Below are positions 1-10,708 of a stretch of DNA of 64,000 nucleotides, piece by piece. The notes under the pieces are model-generated. The model saw only the letters and a list, made by a program, of their open reading frames with translations, was not told the origin of the DNA and made no database searches. Source of the stretch: Streptomyces griseosporeus. GTDB taxonomy: Bacteria; Actinomycetota; Actinomycetes; Streptomycetales; Streptomycetaceae. Positions within the stretch are counted from its first letter, which is position 1. Every line of letters begins with the position of its first letter. Where the stretch lies: the NCBI RefSeq assembly GCF_014656055.1, contig NZ_BNBR01000003.1:306475-370474 (forward strand). Reading direction: 5' to 3'. A program made the translations under genes and the position numbers.

Positions 1-190
1 TGACAACGGCACTTCGTTCTCCGCCGCGGCGCTTGTGACCTGCGGTGACGGCTCGGCCGGAGGCAATCGACGGGCTCCCTCGTCGAGACAGGCTCAAGGT
101 CGTCCCAAGGTTCCCACAAACCGCCCCTTCGAGGGACCCGCATCAGACATCGCGTCAATGACGAGCGCTCCGGCCGTACTTGCGGCCCCG

Positions 191-958
<768 letters not shown>

Positions 959-1037
959 GGCAGCCAGGTTAACGGCCACTAACGGGACCGGGTCCGGTGC
1001 GGTCCGTCACACCGCGCGGGGCCGGCGGGCGGGGCCG

Positions 1038-1346
1038 TCAGGCGAGCAGCCTGCGCTTCTGCTCCTGGAACTCGGCGTCGGTGAGCACGCCCTGGGCCTT
1101 CAGCTCGCCGAGCTGCTTGAGCTGCTCGATCTTGGCGGTCATCTCGTCCGGCGTGGACGTGGTCGTCTCCGCCGCCGGCGGCTCCTGGTAGGACGGCTGC
1201 TGGTACTGCGGGGGCTGCTCGTAGGACTGCTGGGCGGCCTGGGCGGCCCAGCGGCCCTGCTGGCGGCGTGACACCCGGTTGGAGACCGCGGTCGCCGTGC
1301 CCGAGATCACGGCGGTGCGGGCGATTCCGCGGAGCAGGCCTGGCAT
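1038..1346 (-). CDS. Small SHOCT-domain protein
   Basis: A 102-residue protein. The N-terminus is short, basic and alanine-rich (RGIARTAVISGTATAVSNRV), the middle is a Gln/Pro/Tyr-rich linker (about residues 36-60), and the C-terminal 35 residues are a SHOCT domain (IEQLKQLGELKAQGVLTDAEFQEQKRRLL). SHOCT is a short C-terminal oligomerisation-type module common in actinobacteria; the function of this protein is unknown. The ATG at 1346 follows a clear GGGAGG ribosome site. Longer readings through this frame are shadows of the divergent membrane gene. Confidence 0.85.
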   Translation of the reverse strand: MPGLLRGIARTAVISGTATAVSNRVSRRQQGRWAAQAAQQSYEQPPQYQQPSYQEPPAAETTTSTPDEMTAKIEQLKQLGELKAQGVLTDAEFQEQKRRLLA

Positions 1347-1551
1347 GGTGATCGCCTCCCACCGGCAACCGAACGAAGAACAGCACCTCCAGTAGAGCAC
1401 CGCCGGGTCCCGGCGGCACCTCGCCCGCCGGCCGCCCGCGCGCGGGGGCGCCGCGGGCGAGCGTTTGTGCGGCCCCGACGCGGCGCCGAGGATGGGTGCA
1501 TGGGCAGGAACGGCCCGCCGGCCGGGGCCTCGACGCGGCGCGGGGGCCCCG

Positions 1552-2214
1552 ATGGTGCTTGACCTGGTGCTCATCGGGCTGGCGATCGCGGTGTTCCCGC
1601 TGTCGGTAACCGCGTTCGTCCTGGTGCTGTCGACCGAGGGCGGCATCTGGAAGGGCCTGGTGTTCATCCTCTCCTGGCTGGCCTGTTTCGTGGCCGTCCT
1701 CGCCGCCGTCCTGCTCACGACGGGCGGCAAGCCGCCGGCGCCCGATTCACCGCCGTCCACCGCCTCCTCCGCCGTCAAGCTGGCCATCGGCGTCGGACTG
1801 GTCGGGTACGGCTGGTACCGGCACGTGCGACGCGGGCGGACGGGCGGGAACGGGCCGTCCGCGTCCCCGGGCGGGCTGACGGCGCGGCTCGACCGGATCT
1901 CCCTGTGGACCGCGGCGGGCCTCGCGCCGCTGCTCCAGCCCTGGGGACTGGTCGCGGCCGGAGCGGCGACCGTGGTGGACGCCGATCTGTCGGAGACCTC
2001 CTCCACGCTGGCGCTGTTCGCGTACTGCGTCCTCGCCACGAGCAGTCTGCTGGCCATGGAGGTCTACGCCACCTTCGCCCCCGCGAGCGCCCGGGCGCGC
2101 CTGGGGAGACTGCGCGTCTGGCTCCAGACGCACCAGGACCAGGCGATCGTGGCCGTGGCCCTGGCGGCCGGGTTGTTCCTGGTCGGCAGGAGCATCCACC
2201 AGCTGGTGTCCTGA
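1552..2214 (+). CDS. GAP/Sap-family integral membrane protein
   Basis: About 220 residues with some six hydrophobic helices: VLIGLAIAVFPLSVTAFVLVL, the FILSWLACFVAVLAAVLL segment, a pair around residues 76-90 and 120-140, a helix with LALFAYCVLATSSLLAMEV, and IVAVALAAGLFLVG at the C-terminus. The pattern fits the GAP (peptidoglycolipid addressing / Sap) family, whose mycobacterial members help export cell-surface glycolipids. No substrate can be inferred here. An in-frame ATG at 1492 would add a 20-residue Arg/Gly/Pro-rich leader; I prefer 1552 because the first membrane helix begins immediately after it, but no strong ribosome site decides. Confidence 0.75.
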   Translation: MVLDLVLIGLAIAVFPLSVTAFVLVLSTEGGIWKGLVFILSWLACFVAVLAAVLLTTGGKPPAPDSPPSTASSAVKLAIGVGLVGYGWYRHVRRGRTGGNGPSASPGGLTARLDRISLWTAAGLAPLLQPWGLVAAGAATVVDADLSETSSTLALFAYCVLATSSLLAMEVYATFAPASARARLGRLRVWLQTHQDQAIVAVALAAGLFLVGRSIHQLVS

Positions 2215-2313
2215 GCCGGCCCGGGGCTAGGCGAGGCGGGCAGGAGGTGCACGGGTCCGCCGCCGGTGATGCAATGGCACTCAGGGGGCGACGAGCGCCA
2301 GAGGTGACCGAGT

Positions 2314-2757
2314 ATGAGCGAGCCACTCGACGAGACGGGACCCATCGACTACCTGGTCGTGGAGTTCCCCGGCAACCGCATGACGGGCGAGGGCCTGCCG
2401 CTGCTGGTGGACCTGGTGGACCGGGGCATCATCCGGATCCTGGACCTGAGGTTCATCAGGAAGGACGAGGACGGCTCGGTGACCGCCCTGGAGATCGCCG
2501 ACCTCACCGGTGACGGGCTGCTCGACCTCGCCGTCTTCGAGGGGGTCAACTCCGGGCTTCTCGGCCAGGACGACCTGGAGGAGGCCGCCGCGGCGGTGGA
2601 GCCGGGCAACTCGGCGGGCCTGCTGATCTACGAGAACACGTGGGCGGCCCCCTTCGCGGCCGCCCTGCGGCGCGGCGGCGCCCAGCTGGTCGCCTCCGGC
2701 CGGCTGAACGTGCAGGCCGTGCTGGCCTCCCTGGACGCGATCGAGGCCGGCTCCTGA
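2314..2757 (+). CDS. DUF6325 family protein
   Basis: A 147-residue acidic soluble protein. It opens with GPIDYLVVEFPGNRMTGEGLPLLVDLVDRGIIRILDL, typical of DUF6325/DUF1269-like proteins of Streptomyces, and has a central acidic stretch (LTGDGLLDLAVFEGVNSGLLGQDD) and a predicted helix pair. Function unknown; relatives are often annotated as possible stress or membrane-associated proteins. ATG at 2314 follows CCAGAGGTGACC, an acceptable ribosome site. Transcribed toward the convergent L,D-transpeptidase, with a GC-rich hairpin between them. Confidence 0.75.
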   Translation: MSEPLDETGPIDYLVVEFPGNRMTGEGLPLLVDLVDRGIIRILDLRFIRKDEDGSVTALEIADLTGDGLLDLAVFEGVNSGLLGQDDLEEAAAAVEPGNSAGLLIYENTWAAPFAAALRRGGAQLVASGRLNVQAVLASLDAIEAGS

Positions 2758-2780
2758 GGTGACGGCCGCGGACCTGCCGT

Positions 2781-2819
2781 ACCGGCGCGGCCGGGCGCGT
2801 GTGCGCCGGCCGCGCCGGT
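2781..2819. terminator. Bidirectional GC-rich hairpin
   Basis: Left arm 2781-2794 (ACCGGCGCGGCCGG) pairs perfectly with 2806-2819, and the stem can extend into the short GCGC-rich loop. There is no T tract, which is usual for Streptomyces terminators. It lies between two convergent genes, so it can serve both. Confidence 0.75.
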
Positions 2820-2826
2820 CGCCGGG

Positions 2827-4068
2827 TCAGGCCTTCCACTTCTCCCAGGACATGTTCCAGCCGTTGAGCCCGTTGGACGGGTCGACGACCGGGTCGGTGG
2901 AGTTCTTCACGACCACGACGTCACCGATCATCGAGTGGTCGAAGAACCAGGCGGCCGGCACCCCGCCGTCGTAGCCGCCGCGCACGTCGCGCAGGCCGAT
3001 GCAGCCGTGGCTGGCGTTGTAGTTGCCGAAGGCGTCGCCGCCCCAGTAGTTGCCGTGCACGAAGGTGCCGGAGTCGGTCAGGCGCATGGCGTGCGGGACG
3101 TCCTTGATGTCGTACTCGCCGTCGTAGCCGACCGTGTCGCCGTTCATCCGGGTGACGGTGAACTTCTGGCTGATGACCATCTCGCCGTTCCAGGTGGCGT
3201 ACCCGGGCTTGCCGGTGGTGACCGGGATGGTCTTCACGACCTTGCCGTCCTGCGTGACCTGCATCTTGTGGGTCTTGGCGTCGACGACGGAGACCTGGTT
3301 GCGGCCGATGGTGAAGGAGACCGTCTTCGCCTGCTTGCCGTAGACGCCGGGGCGGCCCTCGACGCCGTCCAGGTTGAGCCGGACGGTGACCTTGGTGCCC
3401 TCCTGCCAGTACTTCTCGGGGCGGAAGTCGAGGCGGTCGTTGCCGAACCAGTGGCCCTCGACGTCGACGGCCGGCTCGGTGGTGACCTTGATGGCCTTCT
3501 CGACGTCCTCCGGGTGGGTGATGCCCCGGGTGAAGCGGACGGAGAACGGCATCCCGACGCCGACGGTGGAGCCGTCCTCGGGGGTGAAGGTGCCGACGAA
3601 GGTGTTCTGCGGGGTGAGGGTGGTGAAGCTCGCATCCTCGGCCGCCGTACGGCCCTCGGCGTCCTTGGCGACCGCGTGCACCTGGTACTTCGTGGACGCG
3701 GCGAGGTGGGTCGCGGGCGTCCAGCCGCTGCCGTCGGCGGATATCGCCCCGTCGATCCTCGTGCCCTTGTCGTCCTTGACGACGACCTCCGTCAGCTTGC
3801 CCTTGGCCGCGGTGACCTTGAGGGCCCCGCTGGTGTCGACCGAGGCGGCGCCGTTCTTCGGCGCGATCGTGACGACGGCGTCGGACTGACCGCTCTGCGC
3901 GGCGGTGGAGCCCTTCCCCGGGCTCTTGCCGTCCCCGGACCCGGAGTCCGAGTCGCCCCCGCCGCAGGCCGTCGCGGCCAGCAGCAGCGCGCCGACGGCG
4001 ACCGCCGTCAGCCTGCGCCGCCGTCCGCGCGCGTCAACCGACGCCCCCCGTATCGGACGCACGTTCAA
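2827..4068 (-). CDS. L,D-transpeptidase lipoprotein (Ig-like + YkuD)
   Basis: A 413-residue lipoprotein that should form 3-3 peptidoglycan crosslinks outside the membrane. It starts with a signal sequence and lipobox (LLLAATACGGG; lipidated Cys near residue 35), then a Ser/Gly/Asp-rich linker, two Ig-like domains of the LdtMt2 type (about residues 60-260), and a YkuD catalytic domain. The catalytic block HGNYW...SHGCIGLRD is complete, with nucleophile Cys356, and a Trp-rich C-terminal tail (NGWNMSWEKWKA) follows. A paralogue of exactly the same length lies directly upstream on the same strand, so this is a tandem duplication. Confidence 0.93.
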   Translation of the reverse strand: MNVRPIRGASVDARGRRRRLTAVAVGALLLAATACGGGDSDSGSGDGKSPGKGSTAAQSGQSDAVVTIAPKNGAASVDTSGALKVTAAKGKLTEVVVKDDKGTRIDGAISADGSGWTPATHLAASTKYQVHAVAKDAEGRTAAEDASFTTLTPQNTFVGTFTPEDGSTVGVGMPFSVRFTRGITHPEDVEKAIKVTTEPAVDVEGHWFGNDRLDFRPEKYWQEGTKVTVRLNLDGVEGRPGVYGKQAKTVSFTIGRNQVSVVDAKTHKMQVTQDGKVVKTIPVTTGKPGYATWNGEMVISQKFTVTRMNGDTVGYDGEYDIKDVPHAMRLTDSGTFVHGNYWGGDAFGNYNASHGCIGLRDVRGGYDGGVPAAWFFDHSMIGDVVVVKNSTDPVVDPSNGLNGWNMSWEKWKA

Positions 4069-4226
4069 GTTGTGTCTCCCCTCCCCCGGGCCCGGTCCGG
4101 GCCCGCACCGCAGCGTCGCCGCGGCTCGCGCGGACGCTGTGGGCGCATATTAACTGCATGGTCAGGGGGGTCGGCGGGGCAAGATTGTCACCGTTCGGTC
4201 CCAACCGCGCGCCCGCCGGTTCGGGT

Positions 4227-5468
4227 TCATTTGACCGCGCTGCCCGCCTTCCACTCCTTCCACCCCATGTTCCAGCCGCCGAGGCCGTTGTCGGGAGCGA
4301 CCGTCTTGTCCTTGCTGTGCACGACCTCGACGACGTCCCCGACGAGGCTGCGGTCGAAGAACCAGCCCGCGGGCGTGTCCGAGCCGCCGCCCTTCACGTC
4401 CCGCAGTCCGACGCAGCCGTGGCTGACGTTCACCCGGCCGAAGGCGTCCGGCGCCCAGTAGTTGCCGTGCAGGAAGGTGCCGGAGTCGGTCAGGCGCATG
4501 GCGTGCGGCACGTCGGGGATGTCGTACTCGCTCTTGCCGTTGCTCTTGCGGAAGCCGACCGTCGCCCCGTTCATCCGGGTGACGTCCAGCATCTCCATCA
4601 CCACCATCTTGCCGTTGTAGGTGGTGGTCTTCGGGGCGCCCGCCGTGATCGGCACGGTGGCCAGCAGTTCCCCGTCACGCCGCACCTGCATGGTGTGCTC
4701 GGCGGCGTCGACCAGGGAGACCTGGCTGCGCCCGACGGTGAAGGAGAACGTCTTGTACTGGAGCCCGTAGACGCCGGGCGCGCCCTCCACGTCCCGCAGC
4801 CTCAGCGCGACGGTGACGCGGGTGCCGGGCTTCCAGTAGTGCTCGGGCCGGAAGTCCAGGCGCCCGCTGCCGAACCAGTGCGGGCGGACCTCGACGGCGG
4901 GTTCGGCGCTCACCTCGATGGCGCGCTCGACGGCGGCCCGGCGGGTGATCTCCCGGTTGAACTCGACGGAGACGATCATCCCGGTGCCGACGACGGCACG
5001 GTTCTCGGGGGTGACGTAGCCGACGAACCGCTCCTCGGGGACATGGGTGGTGAAGGTGGTGTGGCGGGCGGAGCGGCGGCCCTCGCCGTCGACGGCGACC
5101 GCGTCGACGGTGTACTCGGCGGCGAGCGCGAGCCGGTCCTCGGCGGGCTGCCAGGTCAGGCCGTCGGCGGAGATCCGGCCGGGCACCGGGGACTCCTGGG
5201 CGTCCTGCGACTTCACCACCTTCACCGACTCCAGGCGCCCGTCCGGGACGTGAACCCGCAGCGGCCGGTCGGGGCGCACCTCCTTGCTGCCGTCGTCGGG
5301 GGTCACCCGGATGACGTCCTCGGGGGCGGGTGCCTTGCCGAACACGCTGTCGATCGGTGTCGTGCCGTCGGCGGTGCAGCCGGCCACTCCGGCCAGCAGT
5401 CCCGCCCATGTCAGTACGGCGGCCAGGGCGGCCCCCGCGCGCCGTGCGCGTCCGTGTACGTGCCTCAC
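4227..5468 (-). CDS. L,D-transpeptidase lipoprotein, tandem paralogue
   Basis: A 413-residue paralogue of the next gene: signal peptide and lipobox (LLAGVAGCTADG), two Ig-like domains, YkuD domain with HGNYW...SHGCVGLRD (nucleophile Cys352) and the same C-terminal tail type (GGWNMGWKEWKA). Expected role is 3-3 crosslinking of peptidoglycan at the outer face of the membrane. I start at the GTG at 5468 (VRHVHGRARR). The open frame continues upstream for kilobases, but that part is only the antisense of glgX. Divergent from glgX with about 155 bases between starts. Confidence 0.9.
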   Translation of the reverse strand: MRHVHGRARRAGAALAAVLTWAGLLAGVAGCTADGTTPIDSVFGKAPAPEDVIRVTPDDGSKEVRPDRPLRVHVPDGRLESVKVVKSQDAQESPVPGRISADGLTWQPAEDRLALAAEYTVDAVAVDGEGRRSARHTTFTTHVPEERFVGYVTPENRAVVGTGMIVSVEFNREITRRAAVERAIEVSAEPAVEVRPHWFGSGRLDFRPEHYWKPGTRVTVALRLRDVEGAPGVYGLQYKTFSFTVGRSQVSLVDAAEHTMQVRRDGELLATVPITAGAPKTTTYNGKMVVMEMLDVTRMNGATVGFRKSNGKSEYDIPDVPHAMRLTDSGTFLHGNYWAPDAFGRVNVSHGCVGLRDVKGGGSDTPAGWFFDRSLVGDVVEVVHSKDKTVAPDNGLGGWNMGWKEWKAGSAVK

Positions 5469-5624
5469 GGCCTGCCCAACGACGGGCCCGCCCTGGGGAA
5501 ACGTGAGTGCGAGCGCCCGTCTGGGCAGAACTGTGAGAAGGACGCCGTACGGGGGCGCCGCGGCCGGGACGCCGCCGCCCCGGCATGCCGTGCCAGAGCC
5601 GGACCGACGAAGGGCCGATATCAG

Positions 5625-7865
<2,241 letters not shown>

Positions 7866-7891
7866 ACGCCGTACGCGGTCGTCTCCCGGGC

Positions 7892-8602
7892 TCAGCGGGT
7901 GAAGCGGCTGCTGCCCAAGGTCACCAGGTGGCCCTCCAGGGTCACCTCGACGCCCGTCTCCCTGGTGTGGACGGCGGTCATGGAGACGCCCTCCGGGAGG
8001 GGGACGCGCCACATCGCGTCGGCCTTCCGGGCGCCGGGGACGGTGATGCCGAACTCGTCGCCCGCCAGCTGGAGGCGGCCCGTGGAGCGGACCGGGGTGC
8101 GTGCCCCGGTCTCGAAGTCGACCAGGTCACCCGCGACGGTGACCTGGTCGTCGCCGGCCGGGGTGACGGTGAACTTCCCGTTGGCGAGGCGGCCGAGGAC
8201 CGCGGCCAGGTTGGCGTAGGGCAGGGTCACGCGGCCGGAGGCGCGGTTCGCCTCCGCCGAGCGGGCGGTGAAGGACGGCACGCTGACGTCGTAGAGGTCG
8301 ATGTGCAGGCCGGTGAGGTCGAGGTAGTCGCCGGTGCGGTTGGCCTCGCTGTTCAGCAGCAGGTGGTCGGCGTCCAGCGTGACGTGGTCGAAGTCGCGGC
8401 CCAGGGCCTGGGTGAGGAAGGGGAAGCCGGTGATGGACACGTCCAGGTTCGCGTCGGTGGCGCTGTCGTAGCCGTACTTCTGCGCCGCGAGGTCGGCGAC
8501 CTCGCCGTCCGCGTAGTGCACGGCCACGCGGTCCACGACCGTGAACAGCACGGCGAGTACGACGACCGTGACAGTGAGCACCTTCACCCAGCGACGTCTC
8601 AC
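7892..8602 (-). CDS. LmeA-like phospholipid-binding protein (DUF2993)
   Basis: A 236-residue protein with one N-terminal membrane anchor (WVKVLTVTVVVLAVLFTVVDRVAV) and an exported DUF2993 domain (about 40-235) with the family's LDVSITGFPFLTQALGRDFDHVTLDAD block. LmeA of mycobacteria binds phospholipids and acts late in mannan-lipid maturation; here the role is inferred only as envelope lipid handling. I choose the GTG at 8602 because GAGGAG lies eight bases upstream. A longer reading would add an (SAR)n tail encoded by a 9-bp tandem repeat, which I regard as untranslated. Confidence 0.82.
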   Translation of the reverse strand: MRRRWVKVLTVTVVVLAVLFTVVDRVAVHYADGEVADLAAQKYGYDSATDANLDVSITGFPFLTQALGRDFDHVTLDADHLLLNSEANRTGDYLDLTGLHIDLYDVSVPSFTARSAEANRASGRVTLPYANLAAVLGRLANGKFTVTPAGDDQVTVAGDLVDFETGARTPVRSTGRLQLAGDEFGITVPGARKADAMWRVPLPEGVSMTAVHTRETGVEVTLEGHLVTLGSSRFTR

Positions 8603-8626
8603 GTCGGTTTCTCCTCGGGCTGCTGT

Positions 8627-8680
8627 GGATCTCGCGGATCTTGCGGATCTTGCGGATCTCGCGGATCTTGCGGATCTTGC
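8627..8680. repeat. 9-bp tandem repeat, six units
   Basis: Six consecutive 9-mers of the form GGATC(T/C)(T/C)GC. The variable positions follow the order CTCGC, CTTGC, CTTGC twice, so the array is also two copies of a 27-bp unit. It lies just upstream of the ribosome site of the DUF2993 gene, in its leader or promoter. Confidence 0.9.
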
Positions 8681-8703
8681 GGACGACGGTCGATCATCGC
8701 GCA

Positions 8704-8734
8704 CGCGTTCGGGAACGCGCTATCCGTACGGATA
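8704..8734. promoter_or_regulatory. Two adjacent perfect dyads upstream of the ABC exporter
   Basis: CGCGTTC-GG-GAACGCG occupies 8704-8719 and the 14-bp palindrome TATCCGTACGGATA occupies 8721-8734. They are back to back in the divergent gap between the DUF2993 gene and the ABC exporter, about 100 bases before the exporter start. Likely binding sites of dimeric regulators; no regulator gene is adjacent. Confidence 0.55.
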
Positions 8735-8836
8735 CTCAGAACCCGGCGCCGTGGCGGGTCCTAGGACCACGGGAGGAGCGGGGACCGTCCGAAACTCGGT
8801 GGGCGATGTCAGTGGTGAACCGTAGGCTCGCTGCTG

Positions 8837-10708
8837 ATGTCCACGACACCTGCCACCGCCGCCCGGGAAACCGACCCCCGCTCCGCCGTGCGCACGCTGC
8901 TGCGCCTGTGGCCGTACGTGCGGCCCGTGCGCGTGCGGTTGTTCACCGCCGCCGGCGTCGCCGTCGTCGCCTCCTGTGTGGGGCTGGTGATCCCGCTCGT
9001 GCTGAAGTGGATGGTGGACGGGCCGGTCGCCGACCGCGACCCGGCCGGGGTGTGGCTCGGCGCCCTGTACCTGCTGCTGCTCGGCCTGACCGAGGCGCTG
9101 CTGTTCGGACTCCGGCGGTGGCTGGTGGCCCGGCCGCTGTCGCACGTCGAGGCGGAGATGCGGGCCGGCCTCTACCGGCATCTGCAGCGGCTGCCGGTCG
9201 CCTTCCACGACCGGTGGGCCTCGGGGCAGTTGCTGTCCCGCGGGACGACCGACCTGATGCTGCTGCGCATGTTCCTCGCCTTCCCGCTGACCTTCCTGCT
9301 GGTCAACGGCGTGACGATCCTCGTCGGCGTGATCATCATGCTGGCCCAGGACTGGACGCTGGGCGTGGTCATCCTGGGACCGGTCGTCCCGATGATCGTG
9401 ATGTGCGTCGTCTTCGAGAAGCGGTACGCCGATGTCGCCCGCCTCGCCCAGGACCAGGTCGGCGATCTGACCACCGTCGTCGAGGAGGGCGTCCTCGGCA
9501 TCCGCATCATCAAGGGCTTCGGACGCCACCGCAGCCAGGCGCGCGCTTTCCGCGAGCTGTCCGCCACCCTGCGCGGCACGGAGCTGCGCAAGGCGCGGCT
9601 GCTGGCCGCCATCTGGGCGGTGATCGTGACCCTGCCCGAGGTCGCGATCGGCGCGGCGCTGGTGGTCGGGGCCGTGCAGGTGGCCGACGGGGAGCTGTCC
9701 GCGGGGACGCTGGTCGCCTTCCTGTCGACCGCGCTCGCCCTGCGGTGGCCCGTGGAGTCGATCGGCTTCCTGCTGGCGATGAGCCAGGAGGCGGCGACCG
9801 CCACCGAGCGGTACTTCGAGGTCATGGACGAGCTGCCGGAGTCGACCACGCCGGTCGCGGTCGCCGGGGGCGGGATGAGGAAGGATGCCGGGGCGGCGGT
9901 CGCCGCCGAGGTCACGGTCCCCGCTGACGGGGCGTCCAAGGGTGCAGACGCCGGCGGGATCCGGTTCGAGAGTGTCAGCTTCCGCTACCCCGACGCGCCC
10001 CCCGGCTCCCCGCCCGTCCTCGACCGCGTCGACCTGCACATCCGCCCCGGCGAGTCCCTGGCCCTGGTCGGCGCGACCGGCAGCGGCAAGACGACGCTCA
10101 CCGCGCTCGTGCCCCGGCTGCACGAGGTGACGGAGGGTCGGATCACGCTCGACGGCGAGGACATCCGCGCCATGAGCCGTGCCGAGCTGCGCGCCAAGGT
10201 CGCCGTCGCCTTCGAGGAACCCACCCTCTTCTCCGCGAGCGTCGGCGAGAACGTCCTCATGGGCGCCGGCCCCGACGCCGGCCCCGACGACCTGGACCGC
10301 GCGCTCGCCGTCGCCCAGGCCGACTTCGTCCACGCCCTCCCGCAGGGCACCGCGACCCAGGTCGGCGAGCAGGGCCACAGCCTGTCCGGCGGGCAGCGGC
10401 AGCGCCTCGCTCTGGCCCGGGCGGTCGTCGGGCGGCCGCGGTTCCTCGTCCTTGACGACCCGCTGTCCGCGCTGGACGTGCACACGGAGGCCGCCGTGGA
10501 GGCGGCGCTGCGGCAGGTGCTCGCCGACACCACCGCGCTGATCGTGGCGCACCGCCCGTCCACCGTGCTGCTCGCCGACCGCGTCGCCCTGCTGTCCGGC
10601 GGCCGGATCACCGCCGTCGGCACCCACCACGAGCTCCTGCGCACGAACGCCGAGTACGCCCACCTGATGTCCGGCGCCGAGGAGTACCAGGAGGACCCCA
10701 CCCGATGA
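8837..10708 (+). CDS. ABC exporter half-transporter, degenerate ATPase subunit
   Basis: A 623-residue fusion of a six-helix ABC_membrane domain (about 20-310) and an ATP-binding domain (about 375-610). Walker A is GATGSGKTT and the signature is LSGGQRQRLALARA. Walker B reads FLVLDDPLSALD, with Asp in place of the catalytic Glu, as in the inactive-site subunit of TmrAB/BmrCD-type heterodimers. A 40-residue Ala/Gly-rich insert joins the domains. Its stop overlaps the start of the second half-transporter by four bases (ATGA), so the two are translationally coupled and should form one exporter. Substrate (drug, lipid or peptide) unknown. Confidence 0.93.
   Translation: MSTTPATAARETDPRSAVRTLLRLWPYVRPVRVRLFTAAGVAVVASCVGLVIPLVLKWMVDGPVADRDPAGVWLGALYLLLLGLTEALLFGLRRWLVARPLSHVEAEMRAGLYRHLQRLPVAFHDRWASGQLLSRGTTDLMLLRMFLAFPLTFLLVNGVTILVGVIIMLAQDWTLGVVILGPVVPMIVMCVVFEKRYADVARLAQDQVGDLTTVVEEGVLGIRIIKGFGRHRSQARAFRELSATLRGTELRKARLLAAIWAVIVTLPEVAIGAALVVGAVQVADGELSAGTLVAFLSTALALRWPVESIGFLLAMSQEAATATERYFEVMDELPESTTPVAVAGGGMRKDAGAAVAAEVTVPADGASKGADAGGIRFESVSFRYPDAPPGSPPVLDRVDLHIRPGESLALVGATGSGKTTLTALVPRLHEVTEGRITLDGEDIRAMSRAELRAKVAVAFEEPTLFSASVGENVLMGAGPDAGPDDLDRALAVAQADFVHALPQGTATQVGEQGHSLSGGQRQRLALARAVVGRPRFLVLDDPLSALDVHTEAAVEAALRQVLADTTALIVAHRPSTVLLADRVALLSGGRITAVGTHHELLRTNAEYAHLMSGAEEYQEDPTR

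Noticed and set aside
8627..8680. Possible CRISPR-like array
   Set aside because: Units are 9 bp with no spacers; it is a simple tandem repeat.
8603..8704. N-terminal (SAR)n extension of the DUF2993 protein
   Set aside because: The GTG at 8602 has a strong ribosome site and starts right before the membrane anchor; the extension encodes only the 9-bp repeat.
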